Shown here in pieces: positions 18,754 to 26,448 of a DNA stretch of 44,124 bases. Both the position numbers and the translations under genes were made by a program. The notes below the pieces were generated by a model that saw only the letters and a program-made list of their open reading frames with translations, was not told the DNA's origin and did not search any database. How positions within the stretch are numbered: position 1 is the first letter of the stretch; every line of letters begins with the position of its first letter. This DNA is from an uncultured Paraglaciecola sp. (GTDB taxonomy: Bacteria; Pseudomonadota; Gammaproteobacteria; Enterobacterales; Alteromonadaceae), in contig NZ_CAJWCF010000030.1 of NCBI RefSeq assembly GCF_913020055.1, positions 1 through 44,124 on the forward strand, read 5' to 3'.

Positions 18754-19086
18754 CTAAGGCCTTATTCCAATACAGTCCAAAGGTAACGGATAGCTGCCTT
18801 CGCTTTCTAGGCAGTCTAGGCAAGTTTCTAGCTCACCTCTTAAGTACGGATCTTCAATAAGTGTGCGCTGAGGCCAGTAGTGTACTTGATGTAATATATG
18901 CCAAAACACTTGTTCTGTTTTTTCGTAGGGTAGATTCTTGCCTCTTTTTATTTGCGCCCATTCCTCCATCGTATCCCAAAAAAACAAATCCACTTCTGAA
19001 TAAGGAATTTTGCGTTGCAAAAATCCTCTGACAAAATAGGCCAGTTGTTTGGATTTGTGTTGTACGAAATTGTTCACTGTGGACAC
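18754..19086 (-). CDS. conserved hypothetical protein, 110 aa
   Basis: A soluble 110-residue protein of unknown function. It has no signal peptide or membrane helix; it is rich in aromatic residues (FFWDTMEEWAQIK, VFWHILHQVHYWPQ) and ends with two nearby Cys residues (ETCLDCLESEG). The start is GTG at 19086 or a second GTG three codons in; neither has a strong ribosome site. The amino-acid composition and single long frame support a real gene. Similar short acidic/aromatic proteins occur next to ampG-like genes in relatives as far as I recall, but I cannot assign a function. Confidence 0.65.
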   Translation of the reverse strand: MSTVNNFVQHKSKQLAYFVRGFLQRKIPYSEVDLFFWDTMEEWAQIKRGKNLPYEKTEQVFWHILHQVHYWPQRTLIEDPYLRGELETCLDCLESEGSYPLPLDCIGIRP

Positions 19087-19225
19087 TAATAAAAACCGTC
19101 TAGTTCAATGTTGATTACTTTGCTCAAGTATAGCTAGAATTTTTATTTTTACAGAGATTAGATACGATTATTTTGAATAAGAAGTATTTGCATGTAACTA
19201 TTTAACGTTCATACGCTAAAATCAA

Positions 19226-20125
19226 CTACCAGCCCATGTGGCTTATCCATCCATATATTTCTTTACCAATATAGGCATTTTGTTGCAAATGCATATTAAA
19301 TCCGAGTAACTCTCGTTGTCGGTATTGTAGTTTTAATGCTTTGATTGCTGCAATTTCACGCAGTGCAACTGTCTTTTGTGCCCAGCCATTATCCCAGCCA
19401 CTATACAAATCCAATACAGGCATTGGGGTGTTGGCAATCCATTCTGGCAAGCGCATATTATGTTTTCTGTCTGGCCAATAGGGACTGATAGCAACAAATG
19501 CGTCAGGGATATCTAATTGCTTCTCAGCATAAATTTTACTTAGCCAAGCGGCGCTTGTGCCTTTGCTAATGACTAAAAAAAAGCCTGGGTATTCTTGGGA
19601 TTTTTCTAGCACAGCCTGTAGAAGAGAGATCAGTTGTTGTTCGTGTTGCAAAAACGCTTGGTCGTCTATCGTGGTAACTGCAGATTTGCTGATGTCTACA
19701 TCTTCTACTGGTGCACTGGGAATAGGAGCTGCAGTATCATCATCAGCTACATCAGCTACATCAGCTACATCAGCTACATCAGCCACATCAGCTGCAGCTT
19801 CCGCAGTTTCATCTTCAGTGTTAGTTGCATCTTGAGCTATAGCCGGAATAAAACCGGTTTCAGGCGCGGGTAATAAAATAGTAACCCAGCCAATTTTGTT
19901 CAACTCATCGGCTAGTGCGGTGAAGCCTTCTTGGCCTGCTATGGGTATGCCGGTATCAGCGACCATAACCGCTACTCCCCGAGTAATGGCGGTGGTATTT
20001 TCTTTTAATATATAAATGACTTGCTGATCATCAATCGTAAAGCTTTGGTAGGCGTCAGAAAATACCCCACGCTGAATGTCCAATCTTTTTAGCAATTGGT
20101 TATCTGGAGCCGCTAGAATGGGCAA
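19226..20125 (-). CDS. DUF3530 family protein (alpha/beta-hydrolase-like), start uncertain
   Basis: About 300 residues. The fold looks like a degenerate alpha/beta hydrolase: an N-terminal strand region (GVAVMVADTGIPIAG, LNKIGWVTILLPAPE), a nucleophile-elbow-like ISKGTSAAW, and PMPVLDLYSGWDNGWA. DUF3530 members are exported proteins of unknown role. The frame extends 5' of the listed TTG through a perfect signal-peptide-like stretch (KFLNFFFFTFLCLPILAAP) but contains no ATG, GTG or other TTG before the stop at 20177-20179; an ATT at 20162-20164 sits exactly where the Met should be. A low-complexity Ala/Asp/Val linker (about residues 105-135) is encoded by a 9-bp tandem repeat. There is no clear ribosome site. 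Confidence 0.7.
   Translation of the reverse strand: MPILAAPDNQLLKRLDIQRGVFSDAYQSFTIDDQQVIYILKENTTAITRGVAVMVADTGIPIAGQEGFTALADELNKIGWVTILLPAPETGFIPAIAQDATNTEDETAEAAADVADVADVADVADVADDDTAAPIPSAPVEDVDISKSAVTTIDDQAFLQHEQQLISLLQAVLEKSQEYPGFFLVISKGTSAAWLSKIYAEKQLDIPDAFVAISPYWPDRKHNMRLPEWIANTPMPVLDLYSGWDNGWAQKTVALREIAAIKALKLQYRQRELLGFNMHLQQNAYIGKEIYGWISHMGW
19742..19795. repeat. 9-bp tandem repeat (about 6 units) encoding Val-Ala-Asp
   Basis: Four exact copies of ATCAGCTAC followed by two one-base variants (ATCAGCCAC, ATCAGCTGC). On the minus strand each unit encodes Val-Ala-Asp in the linker of the DUF3530 protein. The 9-bp unit keeps frame, so copy-number changes would only alter linker length. 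Confidence 0.9.
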
Positions 20126-20288
20126 ACACAGAAAGGTGAAAAAAAAGAAATTCAGAAATTTAATAACGTTGATTGCTCAAAATGGTATCTCAATTAGAGT
20201 ATCGGAAAGTATTAAGCAGTTCTTTAATTTTGCACTAATCTTTATTTCGTTAATAATGGGTTAACTTACATTTTTTATCAGAGGTTTG

Positions 20289-20852
20289 ATGTCTAATCTT
20301 GATTTTCCAAATATAGAAACTCCGCGATTGGTACTTAATAGACTTACAGAGGATGATCGCGAATCTCTGTTCGCTATATTTTCTGATCCTAAAATTATCG
20401 AGCACTATGATGTAGAGCGCTTTAAAAAGATTGAAGAAGCGGATCGACTCATCGAATATTTTGATGCTCGATTTGACAGTAATACTGGAATTCGTTGGGC
20501 CATTCGCGATAAATCCACTGGTGCATTTTTAGGGACTTGCGGTTTTACCAATTGGAACGAGTTTGATCACAGTGCTGTGGTGGGATACGAGTTATCCAAA
20601 GAATTTTGGGGTAAGGGGTATGCAACAGAAGCAGTAGGTGCAATTGTAAACTTTATTTTTGCCGACAGTTTTCATTTTTACGTACATCGTGTTGAAGCAC
20701 TTATCTTACCGAGTAACAAACCGTCAGAAACATTAGTCAAAAGCTTGGGGTTTCGTTTAGAAGGGACATTGCGCGGAAAATGTTACTGGAATGATGATTT
20801 CCACGATATGAATATGTTTGGAATATTACGTAATGAACAAAAACAGTCATAA
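20289..20852 (+). CDS. GNAT family N-acetyltransferase (RimJ/RimL-like)
   Basis: A 187-residue cytosolic acetyltransferase of the RimJ/RimL/YdaF type. The family opening ETPRLVLNRLTEDD is followed by GYELSKEFWGKGYATEAV, which holds the acetyl-CoA pyrophosphate loop (K-x-x-x-G-K-G-Y/A), and by SLGFRLEGTLRG near the end. Targets in this family include ribosomal-protein N-termini and other amines; the substrate here is unknown. The ATG at 20289 follows an AGAGG site; a TTG immediately upstream is not needed. It converges on the rluA remnant with only 2 nt between. Confidence 0.85.
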   Translation: MSNLDFPNIETPRLVLNRLTEDDRESLFAIFSDPKIIEHYDVERFKKIEEADRLIEYFDARFDSNTGIRWAIRDKSTGAFLGTCGFTNWNEFDHSAVVGYELSKEFWGKGYATEAVGAIVNFIFADSFHFYVHRVEALILPSNKPSETLVKSLGFRLEGTLRGKCYWNDDFHDMNMFGILRNEQKQS

Positions 20853-20854
20853 CC

Positions 20855-21139
20855 TTAAAGCGACTGTGTTACCTGATAAAAAGACCTTAGATTCAAAACC
20901 AACGTTTTGTTGGCGGCGGGACGACGAAAACTTAGAAACATTGCATGTTAGTTAAGTCTATTTGCCATCTGTAATGCTTGGTCACGAGCATACAGACCGT
21001 CACCTATGAAAATGTGATGCACACTTAATATAAATCCTCTGAGTTGATGTGAGCGACCCGTAACGGGTTTAAGGTCTAGCCTATTTATGTCAATACTTCG
21101 TTCGAGTACTCGCCATTGTGTTGACGCTTTTTTACTCCG
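20855..21139 (-). pseudogene. rluA: decayed rluA (dual-specificity rRNA/tRNA pseudouridine synthase) C-terminal remnant
   Basis: Reading the minus strand from 21139 gives a frame containing STQWRVLERSIDINRLDL, then KPVTGRSHQLR and FIGDGLYARDQALQMANR, clearly the C-terminal third of RluA. The frame then meets TAA at 20948-20950 exactly where RluA has Leu in RLLLHA, and continues in the same frame as HAMFLSFRRPAANKTLV to a second stop at 20855-20857. The N-terminal two-thirds, including the catalytic HRLD motif, is missing; a TGA lies immediately upstream and only 21 nt separate the remnant from the rapA stop. rluA follows rapA in E. coli, so the location confirms identity. Both a deletion and a nonsense change mark it as a pseudogene. 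Confidence 0.88.
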
Positions 21140-21160
21140 TCAGGATCGCTACATCATTGC

Positions 21161-23995
21161 CTACTGAGGGTTGTTCACAATTAACCTGACGGCTTCGAGA
21201 TTGAGTTTCGCTTGACTCATTATCTGCACAAGGCTCTCGATTTGATTGGCCACATGTTCAATCTCTTCATCACGAATAGCTGGATTCACTTTTTGTAGAT
21301 TTTGCAACCTGGCTAATTCAGTACCTAATAATTCTTGCATTTGACTTACTCGAGCAGTTTTAACTGTTTCTGCTTTACGTTCGGCCTGTTGTTGGGCATT
21401 TTCCAAACATTCTTCGACTTTGGTTTTTAAGGCATTGATCAGCTGATTACCCATTTTCGGTAATACTGCTTCCAGTTGAATAAAGTGTTTGTCGACTAAT
21501 TGAGAGTTAGCATCAATACATATTTTTACCGGAGTGGGTGGTAAAAATCGTGACAGCTGTAAACCTGGTGCCGCTTTAGCAGAAAGAACGAATAGGCATT
21601 CTAGCCAATACGCACCGGCGGGTTTGCTTTTATCGCGACAGAAAGCGATAGAGCTTTTGCCAATTATGTCCGTGGTCAACATATCCATAGCATGATGGAT
21701 CATTGGGTGATCCCAACTTAGGAAGGTAACATGCTCCAAAAGGGTTGCTGTTGTGCGTTCATAGGTAATGGTCATGCCTTCCTCGTCCAAACCCGGCAGA
21801 GGGCTAATCATGGTTTCGGTAGGACGTAATAAATAGCAGCTTTCGCCATGATCTTCTTGTAACAAACCAATGGCATCGAATAGCCGAGTCATAAATAGCT
21901 CAAGTTTGGGTGACTGTTCTGCCTGTAAAATTTGATCTAAAAGACCATCGATTCGCCCTTTACCTGATGAATTCAGCTCAAGCAATTTGTCTCTACCTTG
22001 TTCAAGTTTTAACTTGAGTTCACGGTGCAAACTGGCTGTTTGGTTGATTAAATTTTCAGATTTAGGGATATCTCTGGGCTCTTGAATGCAGGCATGCAAC
22101 ATTTCTTGGGTTTCTTCATAAACAATCATGCCAGTAGGGCATGTATGTTCGAATGCGCCTAATCCTTGGTGATACCAATCCAGTAGCACTTGTTGTGCAC
22201 TCATATCAAAATAAGGCACATGAATACAAACGTCGTGTTTTTGTCCAATACGGTCGAGGCGACCTATTCGCTGTTCTAAAAGATCAGGCACTAAAGGTAA
22301 ATCAAATAAAACCAAGTGATGTGCAAATTGGAAATTACGCCCTTCACTGCCTATTTCACTACATATCAGCACCTGAGCACCGTCTTCTAATTGGGCAAAA
22401 TAGTTGGCGGCTCTATCCCGCTCAACAATGCCCATTCCCTCATGAAATACAGTTGAACGAGCACCAGCTTTTACACGTAACGCCTCTGATAATTGCAGCG
22501 CAGTACTAGCATTGGCACAAATTGTCAGGACTTTTTCGCCCTTCAATGATTTTAGATGTGCAATAAACCAGTCGACCCTAGGATCGAACTTCATCCAAGT
22601 ATTCACCACATCTGGGTGTCTTTCTGGAGTCAGTTGTAACTGTAAATTGTTTGGATCTTCTGACAGTAACAAAGAATATTCGATTGGTTGAACTAATGAA
22701 TAGCCAAATAATTTTCTGTTTGGAAAGCCAGCCACACCGGCGCGGCTGTTTCTAAACAACAATCGCCCAGTACCGTGTTGGTCTAATAACGTATGTAACA
22801 GTTTGGTTTTTGTTGCTGGGTTTGCAACATTGATATCTTTTAACATATCAGCTGCTGCAAACTGACTAATAGCGTGAATATTTTCGTCGCTAAGTCGTTC
22901 GCCGCTTAGTAAAGGACCTATGGCACTGGCTAATTGACTGTACTGTTTTTCTTCACTAACAAAACTTTTGTAGTCATGAAAACGTGCAGGGTCGAGCAGT
23001 CTAAGTCTAGCGAAATGGCTTTCATGGCCGAGTTGGTCAGGCGTAGCAGTAAGTAGCAATACACCTTTGGTGACATTGGCTAAGCCTTCTATAACTTGAT
23101 ATTCCTGAGACGGCTGCCCCTCAGACCAAATTAAATGATGCGCCTCATCTACTACCATTAAGTCCCATTCAGCCTCTAAAGCTTGTTGATAATAACGGCT
23201 GTTGTGAGTTAAAAAATCGAGACTACATATAATCAGTTGTTCAGCTTCAAATGGATTACCAGAGTCTTCTGACATAGCTTCGCAACGTTCTTCATCAAAC
23301 ACTGAAAAGGCTAAATTCACCCTACGCAACATTTCCACTAGCCATTGGTGCACCAAACTCGAAGGTACAACGATTAACACCCGCTGCGCTCTAGCGGTTA
23401 ACAATTGCTGGTGGATAATTAACGCCGCTTCAATGGTTTTACCTAAACCCACTTCGTCAGCCAGTAATACTCTCGGAGCATGACGTCCACCTACTTCAGA
23501 GGCAATATGTAGTTGATGTGGAATAAGATCGACTCTGGCTCCAACGAATCCTAAAAGCGAAGAGGTACTGTGTTCGAATTGGTGGGATAGGCATTGTTCA
23601 CGTAAGTCAAACCACTTAGGGTCGTCGAATTGACCATTCAATAATCTCTTTTCAGGTTGGTTCAGTTGGAAATCGTGGTCGATAAAAGTTTCTTTAAGAG
23701 TAACAGCTTGGTTATTGTCAATTCGATGCCCGATATAGATAAGTTGGTTATCTTTTTCCTGTACTTGCTCTACCAGTAACTCCCAGCCTTCGTGACTTTT
23801 TACGTTATCGCCAATCTCAAACTCTATTCGGGTTAAAGGAGCCGTTTGGGCAGCGTATACCCGGCTTTCTCCAGTGGCTGGATATAGCACCGTAACCGTG
23901 CGTGCTTCAATTACTACAATAGTACCTAGGCCTAAATCAGTTTCTGTATCGCTGATCCAGCGTTGCCCCAAGGCAAAATATTGTTGCTTAGCCAT
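21161..23995 (-). CDS. rapA: RNA polymerase-associated ATPase RapA (HepA)
   Basis: A 944-residue Swi2/Snf2 ATPase that binds RNA polymerase and promotes recycling. The N-terminus FALGQRWISDTETDLGLGTI matches the Tudor-like domains of E. coli RapA. The helicase core has Walker A in LADEVGLGKTIEAALI, the box VVDEAHHLIW, TATPDQLGHESHF, and C-terminal SEIGSEGRNFQFA and RIGRLDRIGQKH. The ATG at 23993-23995 was chosen because of this N-terminus and an AAGGA site 7 nt upstream; the longer frame adds 24 unrelated residues. The usual downstream neighbour rluA is a remnant. Confidence 0.95.
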   Translation of the reverse strand: MAKQQYFALGQRWISDTETDLGLGTIVVIEARTVTVLYPATGESRVYAAQTAPLTRIEFEIGDNVKSHEGWELLVEQVQEKDNQLIYIGHRIDNNQAVTLKETFIDHDFQLNQPEKRLLNGQFDDPKWFDLREQCLSHQFEHSTSSLLGFVGARVDLIPHQLHIASEVGGRHAPRVLLADEVGLGKTIEAALIIHQQLLTARAQRVLIVVPSSLVHQWLVEMLRRVNLAFSVFDEERCEAMSEDSGNPFEAEQLIICSLDFLTHNSRYYQQALEAEWDLMVVDEAHHLIWSEGQPSQEYQVIEGLANVTKGVLLLTATPDQLGHESHFARLRLLDPARFHDYKSFVSEEKQYSQLASAIGPLLSGERLSDENIHAISQFAAADMLKDINVANPATKTKLLHTLLDQHGTGRLLFRNSRAGVAGFPNRKLFGYSLVQPIEYSLLLSEDPNNLQLQLTPERHPDVVNTWMKFDPRVDWFIAHLKSLKGEKVLTICANASTALQLSEALRVKAGARSTVFHEGMGIVERDRAANYFAQLEDGAQVLICSEIGSEGRNFQFAHHLVLFDLPLVPDLLEQRIGRLDRIGQKHDVCIHVPYFDMSAQQVLLDWYHQGLGAFEHTCPTGMIVYEETQEMLHACIQEPRDIPKSENLINQTASLHRELKLKLEQGRDKLLELNSSGKGRIDGLLDQILQAEQSPKLELFMTRLFDAIGLLQEDHGESCYLLRPTETMISPLPGLDEEGMTITYERTTATLLEHVTFLSWDHPMIHHAMDMLTTDIIGKSSIAFCRDKSKPAGAYWLECLFVLSAKAAPGLQLSRFLPPTPVKICIDANSQLVDKHFIQLEAVLPKMGNQLINALKTKVEECLENAQQQAERKAETVKTARVSQMQELLGTELARLQNLQKVNPAIRDEEIEHVANQIESLVQIMSQAKLNLEAVRLIVNNPQ

Positions 23996-24126
23996 TGTTT
24001 TATCCTTACCTATGAAATTACTACGGTGAATGCGCGCTGAGCTACTCGTTTTAAACGCGGCGCGCATTGTAGCAAAAATTTAATATGTATACCCAAACCA
24101 GCTCAAAATGACTGATTCAGCGGGAG

Positions 24127-24177
24127 TTTAAAGTAGTTTAGGTAATCATCTACTTTAAAAGTAGATGATTACCTAAA
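24127..24177. repeat. 41-bp near-perfect palindrome with an overlapping alternative hairpin
   Basis: Arms of 20 bp at 24137-24156 (TTTAGGTAATCATCTACTTT) and 24158-24177 are exact reverse complements around a single central A. In addition TTTAAAGTAG (24127-24136) is the exact reverse complement of CTACTTTAAA (24150-24159), which is inside the large hairpin, so two mutually exclusive hairpins can form. It lies in the 308-nt divergent gap between the rapA and phoH starts, 126 nt before phoH. No U-run follows directly, so it is not a plain terminator. Confidence 0.85.
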
Positions 24178-24303
24178 GAAAGTGTTTTATTGTGGGTTGG
24201 TAAACCTGTAGTTAAGTATGTTTTGAGCAAAAGTGTTTACTACTAGGGCAAAAGCATGATTTAGCTGGCAGGTACTTTATTCTAAGTCCTTCAGGAGCGC
24301 CGG

Positions 24304-25701
24304 ATGCCAAGAAAAGAAGCAGTAAGTTCAAAAATTTACGTTTTAGACACCAATATTCTCCTACACGAACCACTCGCCTTTTTGTCCTTTAAAGAAAACG
24401 ACGTTGTTGTTCCTATGACTGTGCTTGAAGAGCTGGATTATATTAAAGACAGCAAAAAAGACGTGGCTAGGGATGCTCGTGTCTCTATTCGAGCAATGGA
24501 GGATTTGCTTCACGACGCCACACCAGAAGAGTTGATGCAAGGTGTATCAATGCAGGGCATGGTCGCTGGAGAAGCAGCGCCTACAGGTAGCTTGTCTATT
24601 TTTGTTGACCATGGCATGCCAGTCTCGCAACAAGTTTTCACGAGTAACGAAAACGATAACCGAATAATTAATAGCGCCCTGCATTTACAAAAATCTCAAC
24701 ATTCGAAACAAGTAGTATTAGTCACCAAAGATATCAATATGCGATTAAAAGCCAAGGGTGCTGGTTTGGCTCATGTTGAGGATTACCGTACCGATCAGAT
24801 GGTCACCGACATTAAATATTTGTCTAAAGGCTACCATCACTTTTCTGGTGATTTTTGGGATGAAGTGAAGTCAGTAGACAGTCGAACGGAAGGTCGAGAC
24901 ACCATTCATACTATTGAACGTAAAGTCTTACCAGAAGCTTACGTAAATGAATATTTATTAGATGACAGCCAGCATTTCGCCGGTTTAGTTGAGTCTGTTA
25001 GCAGCGATCATTTGGACGTTTTAGACTTAGGTTACGAACGCCTCATGGGGCGCAGAGCATGGGGAATTACCCCAAAAAATATCGGTCAAGCAATGGGCTT
25101 TCATTCCTTACTCGACCCACATATTGATTTAGTCATCCTTACTGGGCCAGCTGGCAGTGGAAAAACACTCTTGGCTCTGGCAGCAGCACTAGAAATGGTG
25201 GTTGAGAAAAATATGTACGACAAAATCATAGTCACCAGAAGTACCCCGGAAATTGCTGAATCCATTGGTTTTCTGCCCGGCACAGAAGAAGAAAAAATGG
25301 CACCTTGGCTTGCCGCTATTACCGACAGTTTGGAGGTACTACATAAAAACGATGAAAATGTGAAAGGCTCAATGAGCTACATCATGGAAAAAGCCAATAT
25401 TCAGTTTAAATCAGTCAATTTCATGCGTGGTCGTAGTATTCAAAATGCCATTGTTATTTTAGACGAGTCACAAAACTTAACGGCCTCACAATTAAAAACT
25501 ATCATTACCCGTTGTGGTGAAGGCACTAAGTTAATTTGTAGTGGCAATTTGGCGCAAATTGACAGTAATTACCTGTCTGCCGTCACATCGGGTTTAACTT
25601 ACATAGTTGAAAAATTTAAGAACTTTTCTGGCAGTGCAACAATCAACCTAGATGGTGTTGTGCGCAGTAGATTGGCAGAATTTGCTGAAGAGCAATTATA
25701 G
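24304..25701 (+). CDS. PhoH family ATPase with N-terminal PIN domain (PhoH2/YlaK-type)
   Basis: A 465-residue two-domain protein. The N-terminal PIN nuclease-like domain (about residues 8-150) shows the acidic residues VLDTN, EELD and the later NDNRI. A linker leads to the PhoH P-loop ATPase (about 255-465) with Walker A GPAGSGKTLLALAAALEM and Walker B VILDESQNLTASQLK. PIN-PhoH proteins act as ATP-dependent RNA unwinding and cleaving enzymes in studied homologues. The ATG has AGGAG 7 nt upstream. The gene is alone in its orientation, and its leader contains the palindrome described separately. Confidence 0.9.
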   Translation: MPRKEAVSSKIYVLDTNILLHEPLAFLSFKENDVVVPMTVLEELDYIKDSKKDVARDARVSIRAMEDLLHDATPEELMQGVSMQGMVAGEAAPTGSLSIFVDHGMPVSQQVFTSNENDNRIINSALHLQKSQHSKQVVLVTKDINMRLKAKGAGLAHVEDYRTDQMVTDIKYLSKGYHHFSGDFWDEVKSVDSRTEGRDTIHTIERKVLPEAYVNEYLLDDSQHFAGLVESVSSDHLDVLDLGYERLMGRRAWGITPKNIGQAMGFHSLLDPHIDLVILTGPAGSGKTLLALAAALEMVVEKNMYDKIIVTRSTPEIAESIGFLPGTEEEKMAPWLAAITDSLEVLHKNDENVKGSMSYIMEKANIQFKSVNFMRGRSIQNAIVILDESQNLTASQLKTIITRCGEGTKLICSGNLAQIDSNYLSAVTSGLTYIVEKFKNFSGSATINLDGVVRSRLAEFAEEQL

Positions 25702-25965
25702 TTATTAGGTTAGAAATCCGCCATTAAACTACTTTAGTTGAAGGTGGTTTCTAGCTGATTTCTCGACAGTAATTGTCAGTTGTGCGCCAGTCAAAATTCC
25801 AGTTAGACAAATTACTCGTCTGTTAAAGTCTTTATCAATCGCCATGAACTGCTTATTGATGGTCATAACTTATATTCAGATGATTAGTGAGAATTGACCA
25901 ATTTTTTTGAAATTACAGTAGTGTTATCGCCGTGAACAGCAGTAATAAAGCGTGAGAGAATTTGT
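25702..25965 (+). other. intergenic leader region upstream of the gntK-lar operon
   Basis: 264 nt without a supported gene. An imperfect hairpin (AGAAA at 25712-25716 with TTTCT at 25748-25752 and GC-rich pairs inside) may end phoH. A 12-mer TAAACTACTTTA at 25725-25736 is the reverse complement of a 12-mer (24129-24140) in the phoH leader. The operon promoter must lie here; no convincing sigma-70 or operator site was recognised. The ribosome site for gntK (GAGAG/AGAAT) is weak. Confidence 0.4.
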
Positions 25966-26448
25966 ATGATATATATCGTAATGGGCGTAAGTGGTTGTGG
26001 TAAATCAACAGTCGGAAAGCTGCTTGGTGAAAAGTTGTGTATACCTTTTTATGACGCCGATGATTACCATTTCCCAGAGAATATTAAAAAAATGGAAAGT
26101 GGTATCCCGTTAACCGATGAAGATCGCAAACCATGGTTAACATTATTGGCTGATAAAATTAAATTGTGGGAAGCAACTGGTGGCGCTGTATTAGCTTGTT
26201 CATCATTAAAGCAAATTTATCGAGATTACTTGTCATCGACCACAACGGATGTGGTCAAGTTTATCTACTTAAAAGGAGATAAGGCATTATTACACTCTCG
26301 CTTAAACAGCAGAGAATCACATTTTATGCCTGATACCTTATTAGATAGCCAACTTCAAACTTTAGAGCCTCCTGTTGATGCCATCACAATCTCAATTGAA
26401 CATCCTTTAGATGTAATGCTCTCGCAAATTTTACAGGAAGTTAGCTAG
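25966..26448 (+). CDS. gntK: gluconokinase
   Basis: A 160-residue P-loop kinase of the GntK family, phosphorylating D-gluconate to 6-phosphogluconate. Walker A is GVSGCGKST (residues 7-15). DADDYHFPENIKKMESGIPLTDEDRKPWL is the gluconokinase hallmark, and ACSSLKQIYRDYL and RLNSRESHFMP follow the family. Length is normal. Its stop overlaps the GTG start of larA (TAGTG), so the two are translationally coupled. This makes a functional link between the kinase and the nickel-pincer epimerase very likely. Confidence 0.9.
   Translation: MIYIVMGVSGCGKSTVGKLLGEKLCIPFYDADDYHFPENIKKMESGIPLTDEDRKPWLTLLADKIKLWEATGGAVLACSSLKQIYRDYLSSTTTDVVKFIYLKGDKALLHSRLNSRESHFMPDTLLDSQLQTLEPPVDAITISIEHPLDVMLSQILQEVS

Noticed and set aside
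19634..19873. Plus-strand frames with Ser-Ala-Thr or Ser-Tyr-Ile repeats
   Set aside because: They are antisense shadows of the VAD tandem repeat in the DUF3530 gene.
20894..20913. CCAAC/GTTGG hairpin followed by TTTT on the minus strand as a rapA terminator
   Set aside because: The stem is only 5 bp and it lies inside the former rluA coding frame, so it is probably accidental.
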